Notes under the pieces: model-generated
What the model was told of the DNA's origin: nothing
Seen by the model: the letters and a program-made list of their open reading frames with translations, nothing else
Database searches by the model: none
Position numbers and translations under genes: made by a program
In this document: positions 32,148 through 40,995 of the stretch, piece after piece
How positions within the stretch are numbered: position 1 is the stretch's first letter
Layout of the letters: each line of letters opens with the position of its first letter
From: Streptomyces sp. H27-H1
GTDB taxonomy: Bacteria; Actinomycetota; Actinomycetes; Streptomycetales; Streptomycetaceae
Length of the DNA stretch: 64,000 nucleotides
NCBI RefSeq assembly: GCF_026627445.1
Contig: NZ_JAPNLJ010000001.1
Coordinates: 62,001 to 126,000, forward strand
Direction: 5' to 3'

Positions 32148-32522
32148 GTGCTGTCTCCCGAAAATCGGCTGAGGCGGCGCGAGGACTTCGCGAGCGCGGT
32201 ACGTCGAGGTCGTCGGGCTGGTCGCCCGCTCCTCGTCGTCCACCTACGTACAAGCGGTGCAACGGACCCGCACGCGCCGGGGGAGATCGATCCCTCGACG
32301 CGTGCGGGTTTCGTCGTCAGCAAGGCTGTCGGCATCGCTGTCGTACGCAACCGGGTCAAGCGCCGTTTGCGCCATCTCGTCCGCGAGCGGCTGTCTCAGC
32401 TGCCCGAAGGTAGCCTGATGGTGGTACGGGCTCTGCCCGGAGCGGGTGATGCCGGTCTCGACGAGCTGGCCCGGGACCTTGACGCCGCATTGCTGCGGCT
32501 CATGGGAGGCGTCGCTCGATGA
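32148..32522 (+). CDS. rnpA: ribonuclease P protein component
   Basis: Basic protein subunit of 124 residues that helps the RNase P RNA process tRNA 5' ends. Conserved features are [17 protein letters not shown] at the N-terminus and the RNR motif region [21 protein letters not shown] start. A central insertion ([19 protein letters not shown]) is usual in Streptomyces. Its stop overlaps yidD (ATGA). Confidence 0.96.
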   Translation: MLSPENRLRRREDFASAVRRGRRAGRPLLVVHLRTSGATDPHAPGEIDPSTRAGFVVSKAVGIAVVRNRVKRRLRHLVRERLSQLPEGSLMVVRALPGAGDAGLDELARDLDAALLRLMGGVAR

Positions 32523-32800
32523 AGTACCCGCTGCTCGCATTGATCAAGCTGTACCAGTGGACCATCAGTCCGCTGCTCGGGCCGGTGTGCCGCTACTACC
32601 CCTCGTGTTCGCACTACGGGTACACGGCCATCGACCGGCATGGTGCGGTGAAGGGGACGGCTCTGACCGCCTGGCGGATCCTGCGGTGCAATCCGTGGTC
32701 CCCCGGCGGTGTGGATCATGTCCCACCCCGTAAACGCCCGCGTTGGCACGAGCAGCTGCGCAGTGCGTTGCGTCGATCTCGCAATGCTCAAGGAGCCTGA
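32519..32800 (+). CDS. yidD: membrane protein insertion efficiency factor YidD
   Basis: A 93-residue protein with the YidD signature [19 protein letters not shown] and [12 protein letters not shown]. It is thought to assist YidC/Sec insertion at the inner face of the membrane. It overlaps rnpA by four bases and is followed within three bases by yidC, so it is clearly one operon. Confidence 0.95.
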   Translation: MKYPLLALIKLYQWTISPLLGPVCRYYPSCSHYGYTAIDRHGAVKGTALTAWRILRCNPWSPGGVDHVPPRKRPRWHEQLRSALRRSRNAQGA

Positions 32801-32803
32801 TTA

Positions 32804-33910
32804 GTGGACACGCTTGCCGGTTTGTTCAGTTTTATTACCACACCTGTCTCGTGGATCATCGTTCAGTTCCACAAGGTGTACGGCGCCATGTTCGGCGCGG
32901 ACAGTGGCTGGGCCTGGGGCCTGTCCATCGTCTCCTTGGTGATCTTGATCCGCATCTGCCTGATTCCGCTCTTCGTGAAGCAGATCAAGGCAACGCGCGG
33001 CATGCAGGCGATCCAGCCGAAGATGAAGGCGATCCAGGAGCGCTACAAGAACGACAAGCAGCGCCAGTCCGAAGAGATGATGAAGCTGTACAAGGAGACG
33101 GGTACCAACCCGCTCTCCTCGTGCCTTCCCATCCTGGCGCAGTCTCCGTTCTTCTTCGCGCTCTACCACGTGCTCGCCGGCATCGCCAACGGCAAGCCGA
33201 TCGGCGAGATCGACGGCCCGCTGCTGGAGAGCGCGCGTAACGCGCACATCTTCGGCGCTCCGCTGGCTTCCAAGTTCACGGACAGCGCCGACAAGGTCGC
33301 GGCCCTGGGCGCCACGATCACCGACGTGCGGATCGTCACCGCGATCATGATCGTGATGATGTCGCTGTCGCAGTTCTACACGCAGCGCCAGCTGATGCAG
33401 AAGAACGTCGACCTTTCGGTCAAGACGCCGTTCATGCAGCAGCAGAAGATGCTGATGTACGTCTTCCCCCTGATCTTCGCGGTCATGGGCATCAACTTCC
33501 CCGTCGGTGTCCTCGTCTACTGGCTGACCACGAACCTGTGGACCATGGGCCAGCAGATGTTCGTCATCAGCCGGAACCCCACCCCGGGCAGCCTGGCCCA
33601 GGACCAGTACCTGACACGTCTGCTGAAGCAGGTCGGTGCGCACGGTGCGCTCAGGGGCCGGGGCAAGAAGAAGATCGTCGCGGCCATCGTGGCCAAGGGC
33701 CCGGACCGCAACGACAACGAGCGCAAGTTCATCACCGCTCTGAGCAAGCAGGGCATGGCCGCGCAGGCGGACGGCTCCGTGGTGAAGAGCGTCGAGGCGA
33801 CCGTCGACGCCGATGCTTCCGGTGGCGGTGCCCAGAAGCGGCAGCAGCCCAAGCGGCAGTCGAAGTCGCAGCGTCAGACGCCCCCCAGCAAGCCCTCTCC
33901 CAAGAAGTAA
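32804..33910 (+). CDS. yidC: membrane protein insertase YidC
   Basis: Oxa1-family insertase of 368 residues in the Gram-positive form without the large periplasmic domain. About five membrane helices are present, with the conserved hydrophilic-groove Arg in [16 protein letters not shown] (Arg in helix 1 of the core) and the cytosolic loop [17 protein letters not shown]. The C-terminus (about 330-368) is a Lys/Gln/Ser-rich ribosome-binding-type tail. GTG start at 32804. Confidence 0.96.
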   Translation: MDTLAGLFSFITTPVSWIIVQFHKVYGAMFGADSGWAWGLSIVSLVILIRICLIPLFVKQIKATRGMQAIQPKMKAIQERYKNDKQRQSEEMMKLYKETGTNPLSSCLPILAQSPFFFALYHVLAGIANGKPIGEIDGPLLESARNAHIFGAPLASKFTDSADKVAALGATITDVRIVTAIMIVMMSLSQFYTQRQLMQKNVDLSVKTPFMQQQKMLMYVFPLIFAVMGINFPVGVLVYWLTTNLWTMGQQMFVISRNPTPGSLAQDQYLTRLLKQVGAHGALRGRGKKKIVAAIVAKGPDRNDNERKFITALSKQGMAAQADGSVVKSVEATVDADASGGGAQKRQQPKRQSKSQRQTPPSKPSPKK

Positions 33911-33925
33911 GAAGGAGTCCCTCCC

Positions 33926-34435
33926 GTGACGGAAGGCACCACCACCGCCGCCGCTGAGAGTGGCGACACCCTGACCCGCCTCGAGCAGGAGGGTGAGATC
34001 GCGGCCGACTACCTTGAGGGTCTGCTGGACATCGCCGACCTGGACGGCGACATCGACATGGACGTCGAGGCGGACCGCGCCTCTGTCTCCATCGTCAGCG
34101 AATCCGCGCGTGACCTGCAGAAGCTCGTGGGCCGTGACGGCGAAGTGCTGGAAGCTCTGCAGGAGCTGACCCGTCTCGCCGTGCACCGGGAGACCGGGGA
34201 CCGCAGCCGGCTGATGCTGGACATCGGCGGCTTCCGGGCGAAGAAGCGCGAGGAACTGACGGCGCTCGGTGCCAAGGCCTCCGAGGACGTGAAGACGTCC
34301 GGCGAGCCCCTGAAGCTGGCTCCGATGACCCCCTTCGAGCGGAAGGTCGTCCACGACGCCGTGGCGGCCGCCGGTCTGCGCAGCGAGTCCGAGGGCGAGG
34401 AGCCGCAGCGCTTCGTCGTCGTGCTTCCGGTCTGA
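33926..34435 (+). CDS. jag: KH/R3H RNA-binding protein (Jag/KhpB-like)
   Basis: A 169-residue single-stranded nucleic-acid-binding protein. A KH-like region (about 35-100; ESARDLQKLVGRDGEVLEALQELTRLA) precedes an R3H domain (about 105-168; LAPMTPFERKVVHDAVAAAGL). The N-terminal Jag domain of firmicutes is absent, as usual in Actinobacteria. GTG start at 33926 after AAGGAGT, 15 bases after yidC. A terminator follows. Confidence 0.92.
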   Translation: MTEGTTTAAAESGDTLTRLEQEGEIAADYLEGLLDIADLDGDIDMDVEADRASVSIVSESARDLQKLVGRDGEVLEALQELTRLAVHRETGDRSRLMLDIGGFRAKKREELTALGAKASEDVKTSGEPLKLAPMTPFERKVVHDAVAAAGLRSESEGEEPQRFVVVLPV

Positions 34436-34453
34436 CCGGAAGTCTGAGTGTCC

Positions 34454-34480
34454 GGCCCCGTCTGTCTCGCAGGCGGGGCC
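34454..34480 (+). terminator. terminator after jag
   Basis: An 11-bp stem GGCCCCGTCTG / CAGGCGGGGCC (one G-T pair) with a five-base loop, followed by GATCTTTG. Confidence 0.75.
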
Positions 34481-34559
34481 GATCTTTGTCAGCCTGGCAG
34501 TGATGACGTGGCCCGCGGTACGGCACGCCACAACCATGCGGTACGGAAGGACGGTCCCC

Positions 34560-35297
34560 GTGACGGAGGCAGCTGAGCTTCCCCCGATGCCCGAAGACGC
34601 GCCCCAGGCACCTGAAGAGGCGCTTGCGGTGTTCGGTGAGCATCTCCCGGAAGCTGTGCGGTACGCGGAGCTGCTGGCGGACGCGGGTGTCAAGCGGGGC
34701 CTGATCGGGCCGCGCGAGGTGCCGCGGCTGTGGGAGAGGCATCTGCTGAACTGTGCCGTGCTCTCGGAAGTGGTGCCCGAAGGCGTCACCGTGTGCGACG
34801 TGGGTTCGGGTGCCGGCCTGCCCGGCATTCCGCTGGCCCTGGTGCGCAGGGACCTGAAGATCACCCTGCTGGAGCCGCTGCTGCGCCGCACGAACTTCCT
34901 CCAGGAGGTCGTGGAGCTGCTGGGGCTCGACCATGTGACCGTGGTCCGCGGGAGGGCCGAGGAGGTTCTCGGCAAGCTCCAGCCGGTGCACGTGGTGACC
35001 GCGCGCGCGGTGGCCCCGCTGGACCGGCTCGCCGGCTGGGGTGTGCCCCTCCTGCGTCCGTACGGCGAGATGCTGGCGCTGAAGGGCGATACCGCCGAGG
35101 AGGAACTGGTGGCCGCGAAGGCCGCACTGACCAAGCTCGGTGTGGTGAAGACCTCGGTGCTGCACGTCGGCGAGGGGGTCGTGGACCCGCTCTCCACCGT
35201 GGTGCGGGTCGAGGTGGGGGAAAGCCCCGGTGGGGTGCGCTTCGCGGCGAAGCGGGCCAAGGCCGCCCGGGTGAGCCGTACGCGCCGGCGGCGCTGA
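34560..35297 (+). CDS. rsmG: 16S rRNA (guanine(527)-N7)-methyltransferase RsmG
   Basis: SAM-dependent methyltransferase of 245 residues that modifies G527 of 16S rRNA; loss gives low-level streptomycin resistance. The SAM motif is VCDVGSGAGLPGIPLALV (about 76-93), followed by RTNFLQEVVELLGLDHVTVVRGRAEEV. The C-terminus is very basic (KAARVSRTRRRR). The GTG at 34560 is preferred because GGAAGGA precedes it; the in-frame start at 34500 adds 20 residues. Confidence 0.95.
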   Translation: MTEAAELPPMPEDAPQAPEEALAVFGEHLPEAVRYAELLADAGVKRGLIGPREVPRLWERHLLNCAVLSEVVPEGVTVCDVGSGAGLPGIPLALVRRDLKITLLEPLLRRTNFLQEVVELLGLDHVTVVRGRAEEVLGKLQPVHVVTARAVAPLDRLAGWGVPLLRPYGEMLALKGDTAEEELVAAKAALTKLGVVKTSVLHVGEGVVDPLSTVVRVEVGESPGGVRFAAKRAKAARVSRTRRRR

Positions 35298-35401
35298 GCC
35301 CTTGTCCGGCCTTGCTCGCAGGCATATCGCAGGGGTGTTGAGCCCTATAGGTATGGATTTCGGAGTGTCGTAGCGGCCGGATGGCTCCGTCCGGGCATCG
35401 T

Positions 35402-35415
35402 GTTTCACGTGAAAC
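35402..35415. other. parS site
   Basis: Perfect GTTTCACGTGAAAC in the rsmG-parA gap, about 6 kb right of oriC. The sequence ATGTTTCACGTGAAA-type context makes a false MFHVK start codon for a longer parA frame. Confidence 0.95.
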
Positions 35416-35498
35416 GTCCCTCTCTGCTGCACGGAATCATCAGCCGCAGTCGTGCGGCCACGTCCCCCCGTCTCCGCAAGGACGAAGGGGGGACGGAG

Positions 35499-35525
35499 TT
35501 GTCCACATCGGTGGATTCATCCACA
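35499..35525. promoter_or_regulatory. two DnaA boxes upstream of parA
   Basis: TTGTCCACA (35499-35507, perfect) and TCATCCACA (35517-35525) lie 9 bases apart, with GGTGGATT between them, in the leader of parA. They share this 264-base leader with a parS site and a possible -10 TATAGG (35346-35351). Control of parAB by DnaA is inference. Confidence 0.6.
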
Positions 35526-35561
35526 GGAGTACGGGCCCCGCTGGTTCGTGACCCCGGCGGC

Positions 35562-36653
35562 ATGGCAGGCTCTGTTCATCGCGAGCCTGATGCCGAGGAG
35601 AGTGACACCGTGCGGTCAGACGCCAACCTTGCGGGGCCGATGGCCGATCCGGTCCCCGGTCCCCGATCTGAATCACCGGGCGACGATGTTTCACGTGAAA
35701 CATCGGCCCCGCCGCTAGTCGACAACGAGGACACCCCCATTGGCCGGGCCGCCCAGATCGCGGTCGAGGCACTGGGCCGTGCGGGTGAGGGCCTGCCCAG
35801 GCCCCCGCAGACCCGGATCATGGTGGTGGCCAACCAGAAGGGCGGCGTGGGCAAGACCACGTCGACCGTGAACCTGGCCGCATCCCTGGCCCTGCACGGT
35901 GCGCGGGTCCTGGTGGTCGACCTCGACCCGCAGGGCAACGCCTCGACGGCCCTGGGCATCGACCACCACGCGGACGTGCCGTCCATCTACGACGTACTCG
36001 TCGACAGCCGCCCGCTGATGGAGGTCGTCCAGCCGGTGGCCGACGTGGAGGGGCTCTTCTGCGCACCTGCCACGATCGACCTGGCGGGCGCCGAGATCGA
36101 GCTGGTGTCCCTGGTGGCACGCGAGAGCCGTCTCCAGCGGGCCATCCAGGCGTACGAGCAGCCGCTCGATTACATCCTGATCGACTGCCCGCCCTCGCTG
36201 GGCCTGCTGACGGTGAACGCCCTGGTCGCGGGCGCGGAGGTGCTGATCCCGATCCAGTGCGAGTACTACGCGCTGGAGGGACTGGGCCAGCTGCTGCGCA
36301 ACGTCGACCTGGTGCGGGCCCACCTGAACCCCACGCTTCACGTCTCCACCATCCTGCTGACGATGTACGACGGCAGGACCCGGCTGGCTTCGCAGGTGGC
36401 GGAGGAGGTGCGCACCCACTTCGGCAAGGAGGTGCTGCGCACGAGCATCCCGCGGTCGGTCCGCATCTCCGAGGCTCCGAGCTACGGGCAGACGGTGCTG
36501 ACCTATGACCCGGGTTCCAGCGGCTCCCTCTCCTATCTGGAGGCGGCGCGGGAGATCGCGCTGCGCGGGGCCGGATTCCAGTACGACCCCCAGCACCCCC
36601 ACCAGGGTGCGGGCACGAACAACACGCAGAGCATGGCGGAGGGTATCCAGTGA
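35562..36653 (+). CDS. parA: chromosome partitioning ATPase ParA
   Basis: Walker-type ATPase of 363 residues that forms dynamic assemblies and moves ParB-parS complexes during sporulation. The deviant Walker A is [19 protein letters not shown] and [19 protein letters not shown] complete the ATPase core. The first about 85 residues are a disordered extension that contains DVSRETS, encoded by an in-frame parS site. The start is uncertain: ATG 35562 resembles starts I recall in Streptomyces homologues; GTG 35610 has a better ribosome site (GAGGAG); a start at 35400 is improbable because it lies in parS. It overlaps parB by four bases. Confidence 0.94.
   Translation: MAGSVHREPDAEESDTVRSDANLAGPMADPVPGPRSESPGDDVSRETSAPPLVDNEDTPIGRAAQIAVEALGRAGEGLPRPPQTRIMVVANQKGGVGKTTSTVNLAASLALHGARVLVVDLDPQGNASTALGIDHHADVPSIYDVLVDSRPLMEVVQPVADVEGLFCAPATIDLAGAEIELVSLVARESRLQRAIQAYEQPLDYILIDCPPSLGLLTVNALVAGAEVLIPIQCEYYALEGLGQLLRNVDLVRAHLNPTLHVSTILLTMYDGRTRLASQVAEEVRTHFGKEVLRTSIPRSVRISEAPSYGQTVLTYDPGSSGSLSYLEAAREIALRGAGFQYDPQHPHQGAGTNNTQSMAEGIQ
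35688..35701. other. parS site inside parA
   Basis: Perfect GTTTCACGTGAAAC within the parA reading frame, translated as part of DVSRETS in the disordered N-terminus. Confidence 0.95.
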
Positions 36654-37744
36654 GTGAGCGACGTAGGGGTCTGGGGCGGGGGCTCGGCGCGCTGATTCCC
36701 GCGGCTCCCCAGGAGAAGATGCCGCCGGTGATCGGTGCCGGGTCGACGTCTCCGTCGGCGATGCCGGTCCTGCCGTCGGAGCGGGGTGTCGCGGCCGCGA
36801 AGCTGGCGGCGCTTCCGCGGGCCGATGTTTCACGTGAAACATCGACGGTGGCCGAGTCCGTGAGCGTGCCGGCGCCGACCGTCGCTCCGGAGAGCGGCGA
36901 GGTGGCGGGGGCGACGTTCGCGGAGCTCCCGATGGACTCCATCACGCCGAACCCGCGGCAGCCGCGCGAGGTCTTCGACGAGGACGCGCTGGCCGAGCTG
37001 GTGACCTCCATTCAAGAGGTGGGCCTGCTCCAGCCGGTGGTGGTGCGCCAGTCCGGCCCGGGCCGCTATGAGCTGATCATGGGCGAGCGGCGCTGGCGGG
37101 CGTGCCGGGAGGCCGGTCTGGACCGTATTCCGGCGATCATCCGGGCCACGGACGACGAGAAGCTGCTGCTGGACGCGCTGCTGGAGAACCTGCACCGGGC
37201 CCAGCTGAACCCCTTGGAGGAGGCTGCCGCGTACGACCAGCTGCTCCAGGACTTCAAATGCACGCACGACCAGCTGGCGGACCGGATCGGGCGTTCCCGT
37301 CCGCAGGTCTCGAACACGCTGCGCCTGCTGAAGCTCTCCCCTTCCGTGCAGCGGCGGGTGGCGGCGGGTGTGCTGTCGGCCGGGCACGCACGGGCCCTGC
37401 TCTCGGTGGACAACTCCGAGGAGCAGGACCGGCTGGCCCACCGGATCGTGGCCGAGGGCCTCTCGGTGCGTGCGGTCGAGGAGATCGTGGCGCTGATGGC
37501 GGCGGACTCGCCGAGCGCGGCGAAGTCGAAGGGGCCGCGAGCGGGCGCCCGGGTCTCCCCCGCGCTCAACGAGCTGGCGACGAGGTTGTCGGACCGGTTC
37601 GAGACGCGGGTGAAGGTGGATCTGGGCCAGAAGAAGGGCAAGATCACCGTCGAGTTCGCATCGATGGAGGACCTGGAGCGGATTCTGGGGACCCTGGCTC
37701 CGGGCGAGGGCCGCGTGCTGGACCAGGGCACCGCCGGGGAGTAA
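36650..37744 (+). CDS. parB: chromosome partitioning protein ParB
   Basis: DNA-binding CTPase of 364 residues that loads at parS and spreads. It opens [18 protein letters not shown] variable linker holds DVSRETS (an in-frame parS), and the ParB/Srx fold has the CTP motif [13 protein letters not shown]. The helix-turn-helix is [25 protein letters not shown], with a C-terminal dimerisation domain. GTG start, overlapping the parA stop by four bases (GTGA). As parS lies in its own gene and in parA, ParB covers its own operon. Confidence 0.97.
   Translation: MSERRRGLGRGLGALIPAAPQEKMPPVIGAGSTSPSAMPVLPSERGVAAAKLAALPRADVSRETSTVAESVSVPAPTVAPESGEVAGATFAELPMDSITPNPRQPREVFDEDALAELVTSIQEVGLLQPVVVRQSGPGRYELIMGERRWRACREAGLDRIPAIIRATDDEKLLLDALLENLHRAQLNPLEEAAAYDQLLQDFKCTHDQLADRIGRSRPQVSNTLRLLKLSPSVQRRVAAGVLSAGHARALLSVDNSEEQDRLAHRIVAEGLSVRAVEEIVALMAADSPSAAKSKGPRAGARVSPALNELATRLSDRFETRVKVDLGQKKGKITVEFASMEDLERILGTLAPGEGRVLDQGTAGE
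36827..36840. other. parS site inside parB
   Basis: Perfect GTTTCACGTGAAAC within parB, read as DVSRETS in the linker after the N-terminal segment. Confidence 0.95.
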
Positions 37745-37755
37745 CGCACAACCTG

Positions 37756-37798
37756 GGGGCGGTTCGTGCCGGTGTGAGCCGGCGGGATCCGCCCCTTT
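37756..37798 (+). terminator. terminator after parAB
   Basis: An interrupted stem: outer GGGGCGG / CCGCCCC with an inner GCCGG / CCGGC hairpin, followed by TTTG. Confidence 0.6.
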
Positions 37799-37845
37799 GC
37801 CTTGCTGCGGTTTCGGGTGATTCGAGCTGTGGATACGATGCGGTC

Positions 37846-38463
37846 ATGGGTCGTCGGCTGGTACCGCTCACGCTGGACAACCTTCAAGAGCTGCCGCGGC
37901 GTTGCCGGTCCTGTGTCTTCTGGGAGTTGGACCCCGTCAGCGGCGGGGCCGCCGTGAAGGCGGGCAACTCTGCCCAGGAGAAAGAGGCGTGGATCTCCGC
38001 CGTCCTCCTGGAGTGGGGCTCGTGCGGCCGGGTGGTCTATGTGGACGAGGTCCCCGTGGGATTCGTCCTGTACGCGCCGCCGGCCTACGTGCCGCGTGCG
38101 ACCGCGTTCCCGACCAGCCCGGTTTCCCCGGACGCCGTACAGCTCATCACCGCGTGGATCATGCCCGGGTACCAGGGCCAGGGGCTGGGGCGGGTGCTGG
38201 TCCAGACGGTGGCGAAGGACTTGCTGACCAGGGGTTTCCGGGCGATCGAGGCGTTCGGTGATACCCGGTGGGAAGGCCCGGCCTGTCTGCTGCCGGCGGA
38301 CTATCTGCTGTCCGTGGGCTTCAAGACGGTACGCCCCCATCCGACGCGCCCCCGGCTGCGGCTGGAGCTGCGGTCCACGCTGTCCTGGAAGGAAGACGTG
38401 GAACTGGCCTTGGACCGGCTGCTGGGCGCCGCCCGGAAGGAACCGGCGCTGCGCCCGCTGTGA
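37846..38463 (+). CDS. GNAT family N-acetyltransferase
   Basis: Acetyl-CoA-dependent acyltransferase of 205 residues. The GNAT core shows the cofactor-binding motif region ITAWIMPGYQGQGLGRVLVQTVAKDLL (Q/R-x-x-G-x-G/A type) after the beta-strand VDEVPVGFVLYAPP. The N-terminal CRSCVFWEL is a conserved feature of this Streptomyces subgroup. ATG 37846 is the natural start; the frame upstream overlaps parB. The substrate is unknown. In mycobacteria the amidase-like cwlM is near this position; it is absent here. Confidence 0.88.
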   Translation: MGRRLVPLTLDNLQELPRRCRSCVFWELDPVSGGAAVKAGNSAQEKEAWISAVLLEWGSCGRVVYVDEVPVGFVLYAPPAYVPRATAFPTSPVSPDAVQLITAWIMPGYQGQGLGRVLVQTVAKDLLTRGFRAIEAFGDTRWEGPACLLPADYLLSVGFKTVRPHPTRPRLRLELRSTLSWKEDVELALDRLLGAARKEPALRPL

Positions 38464-38509
38464 GATGGCCGCTCGGGGCCGGCCCGCTGGAGGCCGTCCG
38501 CTCCAGGAC

Positions 38510-38553
38510 ATGGGACCGGGGCCGCTCCCGGCAGGGGGCGGCCCCGGTCCCAT
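38510..38553. terminator. bidirectional terminator
   Basis: A 16-bp perfect stem (ATGGGACCGGGGCCGC and its complement) with a 12-base loop between the convergent GNAT and trxA genes. Confidence 0.85.
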
Positions 38554-38572
38554 ATCACTGGGCGATGCTGCG

Positions 38573-38914
38573 TCAGACGGGCTTGACCTCGACGAAGTCC
38601 GCGAGGTCGCGCAGGATGGCGGCCTTGGGCTTGGCACCGACGATGGTCTTGGCGACCTCGCCGCCCTTGTAGACGTTCAGCGTCGGGATGGACATGACGC
38701 CGTACTTGGCGGCCGTCTCCGGGTTCTCGTCGATGTTGAGCTTGACGATCTCGATCTGGTCGCCGTACTCGGCGGCGATGGCCTCGAGCGACGGAGCGAT
38801 CTGGCGGCACGGACCGCACCAGGCGGCCCAGAAGTCCACCAGGACGGGCTTGTCGCTCTTGAGGACGTCGTCATCGAAGCTTGCGTCGGTGACGGTCTTG
38901 AGGGTGCCGGCCAC
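38573..38914 (-). CDS. trxA: thioredoxin
   Basis: Cytosolic disulfide reductase of 113 residues with the active site WCGPC (Cys33, Cys36) and the cis-Pro segment SIPTLNVYKGG. The GTG at 38914 follows AAAGAAGGAGG and gives MAGTLKTVTD, the family start. It lies 52 bases after trxB and is probably cotranscribed from the SigR-type promoter upstream of trxB. Confidence 0.97.
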   Translation of the reverse strand: MAGTLKTVTDASFDDDVLKSDKPVLVDFWAAWCGPCRQIAPSLEAIAAEYGDQIEIVKLNIDENPETAAKYGVMSIPTLNVYKGGEVAKTIVGAKPKAAILRDLADFVEVKPV

Positions 38915-38966
38915 AGCGGCCTCCTTCTTTTCCTGCGGGGACTGGGGTGTGTGCTGCTTCAGGGTG

Positions 38967-39926
38967 TCAGACCGTCGCGTGCGCCTTCTCGGCGTCCGCG
39001 AGGGCGGCGAGGAAGCGCTCGGCGTCGAGGGCCGCGGAGCAGCCCGTACCCGCGGCGGTGATGGCCTGACGGTAGGTGTGGTCCACGACGTCGCCCGCGC
39101 CGAACACACCGGGGAGGCTGGTGCGGGTGGACGGGGCGTTGACCGTGAGGTAGCCCTCCGCGTCGAGGTCCAGCTGGTCCTTGAACAGCTCGGTGCGCGG
39201 GTCGTGGCCGACGGCGATGAAGAGACCGGTCACGGGCAGCTCGGAGGTCTCACCGGTCTTGGTGTTGCGCAGGGTGAGGCCCGTGAGCTTCTGCTCGCCG
39301 TGGATCTCGGCGACCTCACTGTCCCAGGCGAACTTGACCTTCGGGTCGGCGAAGGCACGGTCCTGCATGGCCTTGGAGGCACGCAGGGAGTCGCGACGGT
39401 GGACGATCGTGACGGACTTGGCGAACCGGGAGAGGAAGGTGGCTTCCTCGATCGCGGTGTCGCCGCCGCCGACCACGACGATGTCGTGGTCCTTGAAGAA
39501 GAAGCCGTCGCAGGTGGCGCACCAGGAGACACCGCGGCCGGAGAGCGCGTCCTCGTTGGGCAGGCCGAGCTTGCGGTGCTGGGACCCGGTGGTCACGATC
39601 ACGGCCTTGGCGCGGTGCACGTTGCCGGCGGTGTCGGTGACGGTCTTGATCTCACCGGTGAGGTCCACGGCCACGACATCGTCCGGGACCAGCTCGGCGC
39701 CGAAGCGCTCGGCCTGGCCGCGCATGTTGTCCATGAGGTCAGGCCCCATGATGCCGTCCTGGAAACCGGGGAAGTTCTCGACCTCGGTGGTGTTCATCAG
39801 CGCGCCACCCGCGGTGACCGCGCCTTCGAAGACCAGGGGCTTGAGCGAAGCACGTGCGGTGTACAGGGCGGCCGTGTACCCAGCCGGCCCGGAGCCGATG
39901 ATGATCACGTTTCGTACGTCGCTCAC
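38967..39926 (-). CDS. trxB: thioredoxin-disulfide reductase
   Basis: FAD- and NADPH-dependent reductase of 319 residues that keeps thioredoxin reduced. The FAD motif is [19 protein letters not shown], the redox pair is [10 protein letters not shown], the NADPH motif is [15 protein letters not shown], and the C-terminal FAD motif is [27 protein letters not shown] start at 39926. The promoter is a near-ideal SigR site (39996-40023), so the pair belongs to the thiol-stress regulon. Confidence 0.98.
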   Translation of the reverse strand: MSDVRNVIIIGSGPAGYTAALYTARASLKPLVFEGAVTAGGALMNTTEVENFPGFQDGIMGPDLMDNMRGQAERFGAELVPDDVVAVDLTGEIKTVTDTAGNVHRAKAVIVTTGSQHRKLGLPNEDALSGRGVSWCATCDGFFFKDHDIVVVGGGDTAIEEATFLSRFAKSVTIVHRRDSLRASKAMQDRAFADPKVKFAWDSEVAEIHGEQKLTGLTLRNTKTGETSELPVTGLFIAVGHDPRTELFKDQLDLDAEGYLTVNAPSTRTSLPGVFGAGDVVDHTYRQAITAAGTGCSAALDAERFLAALADAEKAHATV

Positions 39927-39995
39927 GGGTTACTTCCTCGTCTCTGCGGACTGCCTGCTGCCTATCGGGGCGCCGGTGTGAACTCTCACCCCACC

Positions 39996-40023
39996 CAACG
40001 GATCCTACGGCGCTTGCATTCCC
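39996..40023 (-). promoter_or_regulatory. SigR-type promoter of trxBA
   Basis: On the minus strand GGGAAT (40018-40023) and GTTG (39996-39999) are separated by exactly 18 bases, matching the S. coelicolor SigR consensus GGAAT-N18-GTT. The start of transcription would lie near 39988, leaving a leader of about 60 bases with GAGGAAG before the GTG start. Confidence 0.9.
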
Positions 40024-40050
40024 GAGCCGTCCAACAAGCTGAGGACTGGA

Positions 40051-40995
40051 TCAGCTCCGGGGGTAAGTGCTGGTCAGCAGGGGCTTCCCGGCAGGGGCCG
40101 AGGGGTCGTTGACGCAGGCGGAGCCGACGAGATAGGCATCCACCACGGAGGAGTCGCCGGGGTGGGGCAGGACGATGAGGAAGACGTCCTTGCCCTCGTA
40201 GGTGCCGCGCTCGAAGCCCAGCGGGCTGTCGGGGCGGCCGGTGGCTTCCTGTACGCAGGCCGGTGCCCGGGGCGCTCCGCCGTCGGCGGGGGCGAGGCTC
40301 GGGTCCGCCGGAGCGCTGTTCTCCACTCCGAAGGTGTTGTTCTCCTTTCCCGTGGCCTTGTTTCCCGGGCCCGCGGACGCGAGGAGCTCCCGCACCGTGC
40401 CGGGGAGTCCCTGCGCGGTGTACGCGTTCGCACCGGACCTGGACTGGGCGGTGGCAGCGTCGCTCCGCGCGGACATGTCCCGCGTGGGGTGGTCGCCGGA
40501 GATGAGTCCGGACACCAGGATGCCGGCGGCGCAGGCCGCGAGCAGACCGCCCGCGATCGCGATCCGGCGGCGTGCACGTCGCCGTCCGGGGCCGGTTGGG
40601 CCGGCCGGGTGACCGGAAGGGCGCAGGGCGCCGGTCTCACCGAGCGGGGCGGCGGAGGTTTCACGTGAAACGTCGGGACCGGGGCTCCCGTCGGCCGCCT
40701 CGGCCGGGCGGCCGGGCCCGGGCGCCCCGTGCGGGGTGGAGGCGTCGAGCAGTGCTTCGGCGGCGAGGGCCGCGTCGATCCGGCCGGCGATGTCGGCGGG
40801 CATCCGGGCGGGGCCGGGAAGGGTGCCGAGCAGGGACCGGATCTCTTCCAGGGAGGCGCGGACGTCCGCGCACAGGGGGCAGCCGCCGAGGTGGCTGCGG
40901 ACCTCCGCCGTACGGGACGGGGAGAGGAGGCCTTCCGTCAGCTCGGAGATCTCCGAGACGTCGGGGTGCCCGATCGTGCCGGTCGTGGCGCTCAC
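40051..40995 (-). CDS. zinc-finger anti-sigma factor of SigM
   Basis: Membrane-spanning anti-sigma factor of 314 residues. The N-terminal ZAS domain has HLGGCPLC (His35, Cys39, Cys42), the Hx3Cx2C zinc motif. A linker holding DVSRETS (in-frame parS, 40658-40671) leads to one membrane helix (about 143-165) and an extracellular C-terminal domain of about 145 residues. It overlaps sigM by four bases (GTGA), the usual pairing with the cognate sigma factor. The signal it senses is unknown. Confidence 0.9.
   Translation of the reverse strand: MSATTGTIGHPDVSEISELTEGLLSPSRTAEVRSHLGGCPLCADVRASLEEIRSLLGTLPGPARMPADIAGRIDAALAAEALLDASTPHGAPGPGRPAEAADGSPGPDVSRETSAAPLGETGALRPSGHPAGPTGPGRRRARRRIAIAGGLLAACAAGILVSGLISGDHPTRDMSARSDAATAQSRSGANAYTAQGLPGTVRELLASAGPGNKATGKENNTFGVENSAPADPSLAPADGGAPRAPACVQEATGRPDSPLGFERGTYEGKDVFLIVLPHPGDSSVVDAYLVGSACVNDPSAPAGKPLLTSTYPRS
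40658..40671. other. parS site inside the anti-sigma gene
   Basis: Perfect GTTTCACGTGAAAC, in frame, read as DVSRETS on the minus strand. Confidence 0.95.

Noticed and set aside
32801..35260. 819-residue open frame antisense to yidC, jag and rsmG
   Set aside because: It spans three well-defined genes on the other strand and shows no recognisable motif.
35400..35561. N-terminal extension of ParA from 35400
   Set aside because: Its start lies in parS and the stretch contains two DnaA boxes and a parS, so it is better read as regulatory DNA; not fully excluded.
35715..36842. Minus-strand frame beginning MFHVKH opposite parA
   Set aside because: The start codon is part of a parS palindrome (ATGTTTCACGTGAAACAT); several false frames in this window begin this way.
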